Shown here: positions 30,887 through 43,700 of the stretch, piece after piece | Layout: each line of letters opens with the position of its first letter | Position numbering within the stretch: position 1 is the stretch's first letter | Assembly: GCF_003286085.1 (NCBI RefSeq) | Contig: NW_020825317.1 | Location: 2,542,001-2,606,000 of the forward strand | Direction of reading: 5' to 3' | Length of the DNA stretch: 64,000 nt | Source: Drosophila persimilis | Lineage: Eukaryota > Arthropoda > Insecta > Diptera > Drosophilidae | Made by a program: the position numbers and the translations under genes | Notes under the pieces: generated by a model | The model's database searches: none | Seen by the model: only the letters and a program-made list of their open reading frames with translations | Told to the model about the DNA's origin: nothing

Positions 30887-31190
30887 TCATTTCCCCGAAT
30901 GCAAGGTGTTCCTAAATTCCATAAGTACGAGGTCAGTGATGGGAATAATGGATAGGGGATAAGGGACAATCTCTATGCCAGGAGCAAGCAGCGGCAGAGA
31001 CTCATTTGGAGATAGGAACTGAGAGCTGAGACTGAAAGCCAGGGAGTATTGTGTGACATGAGCCCCAAACGCTCCGACCGCAGCCTGCACGCTTCCGTTG
31101 AATACAAACACATCCGGATGTGTTAATGACGGAAGCGGAAGTGACAATATGTCCTCGTTCGATGTGTTAGTATGGATGTGAGTGCCTGTG
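30887..31190 (-). CDS. Possible alternative last exon of the Rap-GAP gene
   Basis: After a plausible acceptor (CACACAG) an open frame runs to a TAA at 30887. It reads HTNTSNEDILSLPLPSLTHP, then VFVFNGSVQAAVGAFGAHV, and ends LMEFRNTLHSGK. Hydrophobic/polar patterning looks protein-like, and it lies on the same strand just downstream of the Rap-GAP exons. No conserved domain is recognised and the joining donor is not certain, so this is tentative. Confidence 0.25.
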
Positions 31191-31743
31191 TGTATGCGTA
31201 TGGGTGGAATGATGGAACCGAGAGCAAGACAAAACGATTAATCAAACATACTCGCACAGAAGCTGTGTCACCACGGAGCGAACCGGATCCAATTGCTTTT
31301 GGTGTTTCTCTTTTTCAGTGCTCTTTTCAGGGCATGCTTTGCAATTTTTTCTTGCGATTAGTATATTAATCTTTTTAAAGTCTGTCCAAAAATGTAAAAT
31401 TGTGGAATCTGTTGTTTTTCATCATTTTAAAAGTGGGAATCAGAGGGTAGACTTGTGCAAAAAGGCTCCAGGAATATCCTCAAAAATAATATATGGGAAG
31501 GTGAACTACAAAATGCAGAACGTAAGTTCTTTAATAGTAGATCCTTCCATCACTATCTTTCTCTCTCTCCTAATCAGAAATATCTAATGTGGCGGCAGAC
31601 CGCATGGCTCTTATACTGTCTTTGCGCCGAATTAGGCAAATGGTCGACGGGCTGCAAGGGGAAACGTAAGTGACCGCGAGCGAGCATATTTAAATATTCA
31701 GAGTTCATTCATCAAAGAAATGCACATGCTTGAAGAGGTGCGT

Positions 31744-34700
31744 TTAGTGGGTGAGATGTGGTTGGGTGAAACACATACTATGCCTCACACAGAAGTGCAA
31801 CATGGCGCAACACGATGTGTGTGTGAGTGACGACGTTGAGTGTTGCAGATGCTGTTGATGATTTAGTTGTTGTTGCAATTGTTGGTGTGGCTGTTGTTGG
31901 TGTAGTAGTTGTTGTTGCGTCTCGGCATTATTGTTGTAGTTGTTATTTGTGTGTCTGTGTGCGGCAGTGTGTGCCATTGTCTGCCCCCAGCCCTTTGAGG
32001 CGCCCGATTCCTCGGCCTTGCAATAGCAACAATTGTTGTGGGGTTGTTGTTGAAATTGTTGCAGTTGTTGTTTTTGTTGTACATTATGTGTATTGTTGTC
32101 TAATACGCGAGCATGCAACATTTTGAAATACTCATCCTCACCAATCGGTCGCCAAGAGCCGCGTCGATACGGCTTGGGTATCTGGCCTGTCTCCGCGTGA
32201 TTGGACAGATTCATCACCAGATCCTCGAGCATCTGCGACCGTGTGCGCTCCTGCATCCTTGCGAATTTGGGGGCCGAGTACGAGGCCCGCTCTCCGTTCA
32301 CGATCTTCGTTAGCAGCCACTCCCTGAGGTAACGGACGAGTATGCATGCACGCATTAGGCGGAATGTAGGATGGGTTAGCCTTGGACAGTCGGTCAGCGC
32401 GAATGGAACACTCACCGGAACATAGGCCCCTTCTCGAAGACGGACTGCTCCCAGAGGTACGGCTTGTAGGCGCCAACCTCGTCGCGCGTCACCACGGAGA
32501 CCTCATAGCGCGTCGGCTTGTGTTTGATGCGAGCGGAGACGCGCACCTATGGATTAATGGATTGATATCGATAAGTGTGATGATTGGGATTCTGGGGGAG
32601 GCTACGGATGGAGTGTATGGACGGAGGCTGTTTGCATTTACCAATATAAATGTGTGCAGAAAGTGACTCTTAATACAGGCCGGACTAAAGCGGGTATTGT
32701 CCGCCTCGAGAAACACCACGCAGACAATATCATTGCCGATGTGGCGTTTCCGCTGCAACTTTTGAGGATCGTGCTTCTCGTACGGCAGAAGCGTGGAAAC
32801 GTGGAACATGATCTCAATATTACGCCAGTTGGTATAAACAGAGAAGAGGCCTAAGGAAGAGAGTTATGTATGAGATATGTATTCAGAGCTATGTGTTAAG
32901 AATAAGATCACAGGCTAATTAGACAACCATCACTTTCTTTCAAAGATCACACACACACGAACTAGTCCAGATAAAGCACATTTGGGAATCTGGGAATTGA
33001 AGATCGTTAAGATATGACTACGAATGCAATTTAAAGCCATGTTTCATCGATCCACATTCAAACGTTGGTTACTTTGCAACAATTCAACTCTCGACAACTT
33101 TAGGAAACCGAAAACGAAGAACCACTGGTGTTGATTTGCGCACAACAGAGTGATGTGAGTGTTGCATTCTCTGTTGCGGTTGATGGTGCACCCTTTGGGA
33201 ATTGCTATAGCCATCATCGGAAAGTGGTTCACGCCGTTTACTGGATTATGCTTGTGTGCGTACTTAGGGATGGGCCACTTACCAGTTAGATCATGTACCG
33301 TGTCAAGGCCACCCTTGTATTTATCGAACCCACGGAGCCGCACCCGATCGCCGAGAAGTGTGAGGAACTCATCGAAGAGCGGTGAGTTTTCATTATTGTC
33401 CAGAATTTGCTCTTCGGTGTATTGATCCTCTTTGACAAATATGACGCCAACTTTAAGTTCGGATTTTATAAAAACCTAAGCAGCGAGAAGAGATTTTATT
33501 TATGTACATATATTATAAAATGCACTTTTCAGTGGGCAATACGCTCAATACCTGATCTAACTTCAATAACTCCTCTGGAGTGTCTGGTAGTTGTCCTAGT
33601 GTTAGAGGGGGATTCAAATTAACTTCTTTTCCTAAAGATCGAACAACCTCCTCGCGATTATATCTGTAAAATGAATGGAAGTCATAGGTCAGAACAGGTG
33701 CCCCTGTCTATATGTCATAGGTCTTATTGTATTCTCGTAGGCCATACCGATCAGCAAATACGCAGGAAGCTGGGATCAATCCGTGCACCGTGTAGGAGCC
33801 AGCGCGCACCAGAATGCGAAACTGGTCGCGTCCGTTGAGCGTCTCCTGTTTGATGGAGAGTATGACCGGGCCAAGATCCTCGTCGCTGGTGAAATAATTC
33901 CAGTGCTCTGTGCCATAGAAATATTTCTCATACGTCTCCTGTTCCACGGAGATGAGTTCGAAGGCACCCTGCTGATCCCACTGCTCCTCAATGGTAGTTT
34001 TCTTGCGAGGACTACGAAGGAAATGGATTAGATTGGATTGGATTGGGGGAATGAAGCAAAGAAGAGTCCCACCTAGGTGTGGCCTCAGAGTCCTCGTCGT
34101 CCTCGTACAGATCGCTGCACTCACGCTCCAAGTACGCATCGCTGGCACTGCCCGCCCGTATGTCCTCGTGCTCGGAGTCGCTCTCATCCCAAATGGTGTG
34201 CGGAGTGGGCATGCTGATCTTCTGGCGCGAGCATTCGATCCAGTAGCCGGGCGTGGGCATTAGGTTATGTGGATACTCCTCGCAGAACTCATCTGGAATG
34301 GATGATATTGAAGGTGAAAAGATGATTAGCCAAAGTCTGGAGTAGTTGATGTGAAGATGGGTAGATGAATAGCCTTGGGGTGATTTCTGCCCTGATTAAG
34401 GTGCATTCAGTAAGCCCTTTTATTGGAAAACTTTTTTCGCGCTCTTTGCTGCGAAAGTTTCTCTCAAGTTTAGCGGGTTTTTGTGGCCTTTACATGGAGC
34501 ACACCCAAGTGCTCTCGTCTCACCCGACCCGCAGAGCAGCGTCATTTCCTTCAGCTCTAATCAAAATAATTTAGTTCAATTCAATTAAAATGCAAATACC
34601 ATAAACGCTGTCGTGAACACTGGTCGCCTGTCATACTCGTAGTAGAGCGCGGTATGAAAGCGGAAAATGGTCGCAAGACTTTGCTCCGCTCTCTGATTGG

Positions 34701-35938
34701 TTGGAAATTCGATGCGGTGCGGTGCGTGAGTCAATAATCTGGCAAAACTCTGCCTCGACTTGGCTCTGGCACCGCCATTGCCTCCGCAAAGTTATGGGTA
34801 TGACGATGATGATGTGGGGCAGGGCTCTCTGGCTGCCTCATGCTGTGCGTCTGGCCGTAAAATGTTGGCTTCTTTCAGCAAAAGACGAAACTATGATCTA
34901 ATTAAGGAGCGCTCACCGTTGCCATTCTCATCACATGTGCCACATTTTATGCCGCAAGTTTTCCCGCCAGCTGCTGTATGTTTTTCGGGTCTCCCTTACA
35001 CGCATCCAGTCCGACACTGACGGCCATAAAATGCTGCTCGGTCTGTCCCGGAACCAGACCAGAAACCGCACCTAACTCCACTCCTGTTCAGACATCCCCC
35101 ACATCTGCTTTTGGCCCATGTTCTGGCATTTGTTCTGGCCAATTCAAATTTGAATAGCTCCCAGCGTGCGCCGCTAAGTAGGCTATGAAATTGCTTGCTC
35201 GAGCTGTTTACTCGGGGTGGTGGACTTCCATACCCTGCCACACACAAGTGTCATCTGCGGCACGTTCAGAGAGAAGGCTTGTCACAAGCAGCGTCCCAGC
35301 TGTGTTCGAATACAATTTAAACTTAACTTTTAGATCAATTACAATTACAGTTCAAACGGCCTGTCGCTGTCGAGGAACCAATTTAAATCCGTTTTGATTA
35401 GGGATTGAAAATTTGTATAAAGATCTGCATCGGGTTTTTATCGGCATTGAAGGGAAGATATGGGAGAAGGAACGATTGAAAGAGATACAGAGTGTTGGCA
35501 TTCATTCTCTTAAAAAGTGAGTTTCCAAAGGATGATTCCAAAGGAATAAGAGACTACATCAATTAAAATTTCCCGGAAGGGTATACAACGTTCGTGAAAC
35601 CTTCAGTGGTTCCAAATGCTGTCGATTGTGAACTCGGTCAGAATCTGTGTGGTGTATGCAAATTGCGTGCGTAGCGCCCGCGGATGTGCAATATATTTGA
35701 TTTTTAAAGGCCAGTTATGCCGCATCTTCGTATCCTCGAATCCTGGCCATTTTGGGTAGTTTGGATTTACGCATCCGCCTTGTTCCTTATCCAATTTAAG
35801 CCTGCGTCGCATTCCTTGTGCTTACGGGTTTAATAAATAACCTATAGTCCGGCAGTGTATTCATTCGCCCGCCTAGGCGAAGGCCAGTTCCCACTCACGA
35901 TCGGGTAGTTTCTCCCGTTGCAGCTGCTGCAGCATAAA
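31744..35938 (-). CDS. Rapgap1: Rap GTPase-activating protein (Rap-GAP domain), 3' eight exons visible
   Basis: It stimulates GTP hydrolysis by the small GTPase Rap1, a regulator of adhesion and morphogenesis. Exons: 35938-35899, 34292-34073, 34011-33748, 33663-33552, 33475-33283, 32850-32642, 32546-32416 and 32323 down to a stop at 31744. All internal junctions have GT/AG and consistent phases, with no frame break. Domain order: a short leader, an acidic Ser/Asp/Glu-rich stretch, the pre-GAP module ([20 protein letters not shown]), then the Rap_GAP domain ([46 protein letters not shown] with the catalytic Asn, [26 protein letters not shown]). The last exon runs into a Gln/His/Asn-rich 'opa' tail; a donor after HAR (phase 0) could replace it. 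Upstream exons are not identified. The symbol is inferred from domain type and its gprs-like neighbour. Confidence 0.85.
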
Positions 35939-36307
35939 CTACCAACAGGAAAATGGATGGGTATCGTTTGTTGCCGGCGAGGATAAAGCTGTTTTTGGAA
36001 CTACGAGTATTGAATCTTCATAGTTACAATGCCGCCTTGCCAAGACATCCGAAGGCTAGTCACAGACCGTGCAGAAGACTGTTCCACTGGACCATTGGGA
36101 GAGCAATCGAGTGGATGGAGCATATCCTGGGACTCGGTGAAGTGGTGAATTTATGGGGAATACTGGCGCCAAAGATGTGGAGACTGAATAAGTGGAGAAT
36201 AAAGGAAGTACAAGAAAAATAGGGCGAAGGCAACCAGAAGAATGTATAGGATATAGAATACGCTACATTACTGTGAGAGATAGTTGACTAGCGAGCATAA
36301 AAAAAAT

Positions 36308-37438
36308 GAGGGTGAACGTTGTGAGTTGCTGCGGACACCGCAACTCTACAGTTATACCCGATACTAAGTCAGTATGGCTCTCCTCCGGCAGATGGCGCTA
36401 ATATTAAGCGACACGACAAAGAGTGTGTGCGAGAGAGACAGAAAATCAGTTTGAGCGTGACGTCGGGCGCTGCGTAGCCAGTGCAAATTGGTTTGTTCCT
36501 TTTGGCTATAAAAATGACCTGATCTGATCCAAATTCAGCAACCGGATAGATATGGTCATTCTCTATGATTCTGCGTTTTTAGTTTACTCGAATCTGCAAT
36601 ATTGTGGATGCAACAGATTTTCGTCCTTTGTGGGGGCGGATGGAGGTGGGGCGAAATTCTGAGATATACGTTTTATAGTGACATCTTAAAGGAGTGTGTG
36701 TACCAAATTTGGTTTTTCTAGCCTTAATAGTCTCTGAGATTTGTGGTTGCCCCAGATTTTCGTCCTTTGCGGGGGCGGAAGGGGGTGTGGCGAAATTTGG
36801 ACACGAAACGGTCAAGGTCCGATATCACAGGAGTGTGGATACCAAATTTGGTTGCTCTAGCTCTTATGGGTTCTGAGATCCTTGAACTCATATTTTGCAA
36901 TTGGCAAAACCGACCATGAAACCTGTGTGTTAGAGTGAGACAGAGCGAGAAAGAGTGAAATTGTTTTCGTGATTCTGGCTAAAATAATTATACGATCTGG
37001 TTCAGATTTTGCACTCTGTAAGATATAGTCATCTTCTACGATTATGCGTTTTTAGTTTTCTCGTATCGTCGAAATTGTGTATGCCACAGATTTTCGCCCT
37101 TTGTGGGGGCGGAAGTGGGCGGGGCACAGTTTTGAAATATTTTTGTAGCAGTGACATATCACAGAAGTCTGGATCCAAAACATCGTTGCTCTAGCTCTTA
37201 TAGTCTTTGAGCATTAGGCGCTGAAGGGGACGGACAGACGGACAGACGGACGGACGGACAGACGGACAGACGGACGGACGGACAGACAGACATGGCTCAA
37301 TCGACTCGGCTATTGATGCTGATCAAGAATATATATACTTTATGGGGTCGGAAACGATTCCTTCTGGACGTTACACACATCCACTTTCACCACAAATCGA
37401 ATATACCCCAATACTCATTTTGAGTATCGGGTATAAAA
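36308..37438 (+). mobile_element. DINE-1 element, near full length with an internal duplication
   Basis: It runs from the GAGTTGC...GCAACTC repeat to the terminal stem-loop ATACTCATTTTGAGTATCGG. An internal block (CAGATTTTCGTCCTTTG, GGGGGCGGA) is present in several copies, making this unit longer than its relatives. It carries a long (GACR)n tract at 37227-37290 just before the conserved core. Confidence 0.9.
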
Positions 37439-37546
37439 ATGCAAGATACTATTAAGCGAGACCTTAGCAGGAGAAAACAGAGAAAAACGGAGAAAATTTA
37501 TACGGGAAGTGGAGCTACTTTGCAAAAAGTGTGATATGTACATATC

Positions 37547-37695
37547 TATAATATAATATAATATAATATAATATAATATAATATAATATAATATAATATA
37601 ATATAATATAATATAATATAATATAATATAATATAATATAATATAATATAATATAATATAATATAATATAATATAATATATAATATATAATATAA
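37547..37695. repeat. AATAT pentanucleotide tract, about 28 units
   Basis: An almost pure run of ATAAT/AATAT units directly after the DINE-1. AATAT is a known Drosophila simple satellite. Open frames across it are artefacts of the repeat. Confidence 0.9.
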
Positions 37696-37948
37696 ACATA
37701 TATATAATATCCCTCATAAGAATTGAACAGATTTCGCTTGCTTGAATTTATAGAAAAGAGTGGGTACCAAAAGTAGATAAAAGGCGCCAAAAAGGGAAAA
37801 ACGTACAGATTAATATACTCGTAACTATGATTGGAGGCGTCGTAAATTTATCTGGAGGTAGATTTCGGTAGGGAGTGCATGTGCAGGTGGAAAAGGGGTC
37901 TCAGAACCTAGTACTCTGTTAGCATTCTGTCAGGGGAAAAATCTAAAA

Positions 37949-38695
37949 ATGTCCCCCCCCAAACACGCACAAGCAAAACACACACTCCACATCAGCAGAC
38001 CAATGAATGACACTGATGATAATGGCCCGCATGCAGCATTACCATCGTCCTTCGTGTCGCTAAGGTCCGTTGGTACCACGACGTTCGAGGCCAAGACGGT
38101 GTCAGCTTCTGAGGACGATCAGTTCTACGGCTGGCAGCTCCTTTTCTACTCGATCCGGCGAAGCATACACAAGAAGGCAGACCTGCTGCTGGCACTGGCC
38201 CATTTCCTCGTCACCAAGCAGTATCATCTCCGGAGCGTGGACCCGGAGCACGGGCAGGGCATCAGGATGAGCGCCGGGAGTAGACTAATTCCGGTGGATC
38301 CCGGCAGAGGTGGCAGCGAGTTGCTGCCAATACACTGGAACCGGGAGTCCTCTAAGTATCGGCTGCACTATGTGGACGAGTTGGACCACCAGTACGTCTT
38401 GCTGGCTAGGCTTACGCATCAGGATCTGGTGATCAATCTGCAGAACTGGACAAGCAAGCGAATGTCCATCACCTGCCTGCAGCCGGAGGACCTGGTCCAG
38501 ACCCTCCACAATTCAGATTTGGGCCAGTGCATTCCCACCGCCCATCAGGTTATGCATCATTTGCGCGTTTATCTGGTGAATCCGGTGGTACGGGGCCGCA
38601 GAAAGGGCTTACCTGAGTCCAGACCCGATTCCTTGAAGGGTAATTATAATCTCTGTCATAGTGTCACTGCCTTGGGGAGTGAGAAATCAGAATAA
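37949..38695 (+). CDS. PI31 FP-domain protein (proteasome regulator paralogue)
   Basis: The FP domain is the N-terminal fold shared by the proteasome regulator PI31 and F-box protein Fbxo7, where it mediates dimerisation. Here it covers about residues 55-215: FYGWQLLFYSIRRSIHKKAD, LLLALAHFLVTKQYHLR, then GGSELLPIHWN, KYRLHYVDELDHQYVLLARL and LVINLQNWTSKRMSITCLQPED. The DPF-containing C-terminal tail of true PI31 is absent from the frame. Met at 37949 or 38003 could start it. The stop TAA (38693) lies inside an AATAAA hexamer (38691-38696). A donor-like AAGGGTAATT at about 38637 could splice the FP domain to a distal exon that I cannot identify. It looks intronless up to that point, so it may be a retrocopy-type paralogue, often male-specific in flies; that is inference. 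Confidence 0.75.
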   Translation: MSPPKHAQAKHTLHISRPMNDTDDNGPHAALPSSFVSLRSVGTTTFEAKTVSASEDDQFYGWQLLFYSIRRSIHKKADLLLALAHFLVTKQYHLRSVDPEHGQGIRMSAGSRLIPVDPGRGGSELLPIHWNRESSKYRLHYVDELDHQYVLLARLTHQDLVINLQNWTSKRMSITCLQPEDLVQTLHNSDLGQCIPTAHQVMHHLRVYLVNPVVRGRRKGLPESRPDSLKGNYNLCHSVTALGSEKSE

Positions 38696-38699
38696 AGCC

Positions 38700-40170
38700 A
38701 CACGATGCTTGGGGGTGAAATATATGCTTTGGAATTATACTTTATTTACACCAAATACTGGTGTCCTGTATATAAAGAGAAAAATATGTTCTACATATTT
38801 CGGAGAGAATGTCCATAGCTTTAAAGCGAATGAAGGGACGGATGGATTCTTTTGCTGCCCCACAGCACTTTCGGGCAATTCCCCATGGTGCTATCGATCT
38901 GCGTGTGTGGAATGCTATGAGGATAGGATTATGCAACCATTAACACTGCACGCCAGCATTTATTTTTAAGCATCAGTCACCGCACAATGGTGCAGGCCCA
39001 GCTCTAAGAGAGAATAAACACTTAGTGGGCAATTTTTGGTGGAATTATTTGTGAAGAGGCAGCAAATGTGGCCATTTGAAACTGGGGAATAGGGAAGCCT
39101 AGGGAACCGATTTCCAATCAGATTAATCATTTGCCTTGAAATGTGAAATGAAAATGTCAATCCTTTTTTGTTTGAGTTAAGTGGTTTAATGACCTTACTC
39201 TTTTTGTGATTTCCCTTAATCCATTTACCGTATATTACGATGCAGAAGGCTAATCTGGGGATAGTTCTGCCGTGTCATTCGGTCAGTGGGTAACTGCCAA
39301 TCCATCCAATCATCTACCAACCCCATCGACCTATTCATCCGCTTGGCGGGCCATTCATTTGTTAACGCATTCAGCCGGCCACAAGGATTTCCGCTTACAC
39401 AACGCTCCAGCCAGGACATGGCCATGTCTCTGCTTCTGCTTCTGGTTCTGGTTCTGAATTTGTGTCTAGTTCTGTCTCTGTCTCTGTGTCTGGGCCTGGC
39501 CATGACACTGGTTTGACAGTTGCCACCAACACCGCGACTCTGCTGGGGACAACAATGCACTTTGAGGCACATGACGGTGCGGGATTTGTTGCTACATTTA
39601 AATGGCAATAAGCTGCCCGCCATCAACCATCAAGGACCACAGGGGCCTGGCCTGGCCGTACTTAGCTTTTCTGCCAACTCATCTGGTTTGCTTTTTATGT
39701 TTCTGATGTGCCATGGAAATCCATTAGCGTGGAAGGCAGGCAGGCCCTACCGTACCCCATTTTGCTACTCGCTCTCGGCGAGCATCAACGCTCCCTCGCT
39801 TCGATGACAAATTCTTCAAGGATCACATCACATTGCATTAGCATAAAGTGCCGGCACAATGGGCTGACATTTGGCAAATGACTCCCAGCACGGGGCCGTG
39901 GCAGATCAACTGACGGACATACGTATGTACATACATATATCTACGTAAATATGAATACAATCTGAGTCACAGTTAATCGTTGCACTTTAGACAGATGTTC
40001 CAGTTGATACGACCATGGAAAAACTGGATGATTTAATAGTTTAATCTATTCAAACTTTCTTAGTTGATTTACACAGTACGTGGGCTCGCTCGACTTGTAT
40101 GAGGGCTTTTCCATGCCTGATTCCCATGAATGAATGGCCAAAAACAATATCTATAATTACTCTAATAAGA
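38700..40170. other. Non-coding stretch, no gene seen
   Basis: Mixed composition with CT-dinucleotide-rich segments (39425-39510). The short open frames lack domain features. Confidence 0.45.
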
Positions 40171-40782
40171 ACGAGGGGGAACGTTGTGAGTTGCTGCGTA
40201 CACCGCAACTCTACAGTTATACCCGATACTAAGTCAGTATGGCTCTCCTCCGGTAGACGCCGCTAATATTGAACGACACGACAAAGAGTGCGTGCGAGAG
40301 AGACAGAAAATCAGTCTGAGCGTGACATCGGGCGCTGCGTATTGATTTGTTGGCTATAAAAATTATCTGATCTGATCCAGATTCAACAATCTGATAGATA
40401 TGGTCATTCTCTACGAATCTGCGTTTTTGGTTTTCTCATATCTTTAAAATTGTGGATGCCACAGATTTTCGTTCTTTGTGGGGGCGGAAGTGGGCGGGGC
40501 GAAGTTTTGAAATATTTTTGTAGCAGTGACATATCACAGAAGTCTGGATCCAAAACATCGTTGCTCTAGCTCTTATAGTCTTTGAGCACTAGGCGCTAAT
40601 AGGGACGGACAGACGGACGGACGGACAGACAGACATGGCTCAATCGACTCGGCTATTGATGCTGATCAAGAATATATATACTTTATGGGGTCGGAAACGA
40701 TTCCTTCTGGACGTTACACACATCCATTTTCACCACAAATCTAATATACCCCAATACTCATTTTGAGTATCGGGTATAAAAA
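40171..40782 (+). mobile_element. DINE-1 element, complete ends with internal deletion
   Basis: The 5' subterminal repeat GAGTTGCTGCGTACACCGCA and the 3' stem-loop are both present. (GACR)n at 40606-40633 and the core CTCGGCTATTGATGCTGATC follow in order. Confidence 0.92.
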
Positions 40783-43700
40783 CCCTCAACATCTACTATC
40801 TATCACCAATCGACTAATGAATGTGTCCAGCTATTTCTATTATATGGGATTCTGCAGAGAATGGCTTTATATCTTTCATCTGCCTGACACTTTGGCTCGT
40901 GCCCTGCCCCGTGTCACTTGAAATTTTTTTTATCTGACCATTTGAATTTGTTGCGCATCGTTTTTCGCCCATTCTCTCTCGGTTTTGGGGGTTGAAAATG
41001 TTGAGTTGGGGAATGCTAAAGATGGGGATGGGAATGGCTCAGATTTGAACGCATTTCCCCTTTGTGTGTGTGTGTTGTGTGAGTGTGAGTGTGTTGCCTG
41101 CCTAGCCTGCCTTAATGGAGGACACTCTTGGTGTCATTAATGATGTCAATGGCGACAATAAGGCCGGCGTGTTAGCATGGGATGGGAGACAATGGGCCGG
41201 GCCACGGGTCAACCCAGTCAAGAGGGCGCCCACGGGCCACTTCTAACTTTACAACCTGATAGGCCCAGCCATGGACTACGCCATGGAATGACCCCTCCTC
41301 CCAGTCTTTTTCGATTTGTTATTCGTCTATTGGTTTATTTGCATTCTCCATCAATTGCTTATTAATTGTTGCCAAGCGAATAGTCATTGGAATGGGAAAT
41401 CGGGGCTGGTTAGAGGAAATTGCTTTTTTCTTTTTAACTTGTCATTTTACAGTACTATGTACTACATCTGTCAAAGGAGAGAGGGAGCCCTGCCGGGTTC
41501 TCCATTCGAGTTTGCTGCCATTTGCACGAAAATTCCCTTATTATCAATGTTGGGCAAAGTCACAAAGGAAAAGCCAAGTCGAATAACAATAGACCTAGAA
41601 AAGTTTATGGAGACACTCAGATAGAGAAAGAGAGAGAGAGGGAGAGAGATAGAGAGAGATAGCTAAGGATTGGGAAAAAATAAACACGGGAACATCGGGA
41701 AGTTAGAAAGAGCAAGAAAAAGAACAAAAGTGTAGGTAACAGCAACCCAATTCGGCTCAGAGGCAAAGAAATCAATCAATCGCCAAACAGCAGAAAGGGA
41801 AACAAAATCAAGCCAGAAAAAGTCGGGAAAGTCCAATCAGAACTCAGCGAACATCGATTGCTCTTACTGGGGAATATTTTTAAGCCGTTCATAACAGAGC
41901 CACACAAAAAAAAATTTAGTTTCTGATCTGGTGGTCTGACTATGTGTGCCTTAAGTTTTTGGGGTTGCTGAATCCAAATCCGAGGTCTATTTTTCATTAG
42001 GTCATCATTAAATAACCTCAAAAAAGCGATTTCTTGTGTGGCTTTGTAATCTATAGAATCCTCCACTGCATTTCTCGCAAATAAAAGCTGATCAAAAATG
42101 GCGGTAGGTGAAAATACGATCATCTGAAATGAGGTTTCCTTCGGTGCCATAGGAATTTGGTTCCATTTTTTGTTAAAAAAACCAGCATTCCTTTTTGTAA
42201 CCGAAGGAAACAATGAAACAGAAAGAGTTTTTGGCAGCCTTTACCGACAATTAAAAAACAGTCAGTGGAAAACGAAAAAATTTAACAAATTATATAGTTT
42301 TAAATTTTGGGTCCTGTTCATTTCTACCGACTACTCTTGTGAGCGCATATCATTTTTCATTAGTTTTATTTATCGAACGTAAAATCCGTTCATATTTCAT
42401 CTGTTTTTTCATTGGTGAATATGAATCCAAGGCCATGGACCCAAAAAAATGCGCATGCAAATAACATAGGCGATTTCTGTCGTTTCCATTGGTCCCCGGT
42501 CCCGTTTACGATAATAAAATGTATGACCGGAAAAGATTGATCGCTTTTATTGAAAGATAAAATGTATAATGGTAGAATGGCAGGGACGGTTTTTAGCATC
42601 GGTGAAAAATCATACCGTTCTCAAGGAAACAAAAGAATGCGCAAGCGAATACTAAATGCGCTTTCTTTTGATGCCAATTTTATGGTCAAATTTTCTGTAA
42701 GAAAATAGCAGTCAATTGCGGGGTGGACAGAAATAGTAACTGAAACTGGATGGATGTTTGTGTCCACACCGCTGAGAATAGTAGTCAAAATGGCAGAGTT
42801 TATCGACAAAAAAGATGCGTTGGAGGAACATGAAAATTCGAGATCTAAAAGATTTAATCACGGCGTAAATACTGGTGACGACAGGTGTAAAATAGAGCTC
42901 TGTATGAAAAGCAAAAAACCGGCATTGTAATTAACCATGCGCAAAATGAGTTCGTATGCAAAGCCGTTAGAGTTCGAGAAAATGAGTGCGATGACGTACA
43001 TATGTATGTATGTATAACTCATCACATATATTTCATTCAAACGACTTGACACGAATTCAATGAATTAAGTTAGGGGCTGTTTCCGAATTCATTCGAAAGC
43101 AATCTATTGTTTTGCCAGTACTGTATCAGTACTGTAAACTTTTGAGAATAAAAAGAGCTGTTTTTGTGTATAAATTATAAAATTGCTTGTTTTTTTGGGC
43201 TAGTGTACAAAACACTGTTCAGACAACAAAAAAATATGTAGCTAAAAAAACATAGCTAAATATATGTTTTGAGTAGTCGGATTTGGGACTAATATCAATT
43301 TTCAGATTTGTACATTTAAAAATAGCTGATTTGTTAACAGTGTCAGCAATAGCCTTTCAATTGTTGTTGCTTTGCTGTGCGTAAGGAAAAGAAGGAACAT
43401 TTGGCAATTCATAGGTTTTTACCATCGGTGACCGTAGGACCGTATTTCTATGGACACAAAAGAAGGCTCGTGCAAAAGCTAAACGCGCTTCCATTTGAAT
43501 TCCAAGGCTACATGGTCACGATATATATAAAGACCGCGTTCTGGGGAAACTGAAACCGAATGGATTTTCATTGCTTTTAGTTCAAAGAATGTTTAATCTA
43601 CATATGTACATAATGACGAGTTTCGAGCTCGAAGCCACTGCAATCGGGCTGACTGTTGATTTCCACATGCCATAACCGACGACTGCAACGTGACAGTTTT

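Noticed and set aside
31827..32126. Plus-strand Val-rich frame
   Set aside because: Antisense of CAA/CAG 'opa' repeats in the Rap-GAP last exon.
35603..35812. 69-codon minus-strand frame between Rap-GAP exons
   Set aside because: No domain and not needed to keep the exon phases; treated as intron.
37227..37290. Regular short repeats considered as a CRISPR array
   Set aside because: A (GACR)n microsatellite typical of DINE-1; no spacers, and the genome is eukaryotic.
37415..37790. Minus-strand frames full of LYYII
   Set aside because: Translation of the AATAT satellite-like tract.
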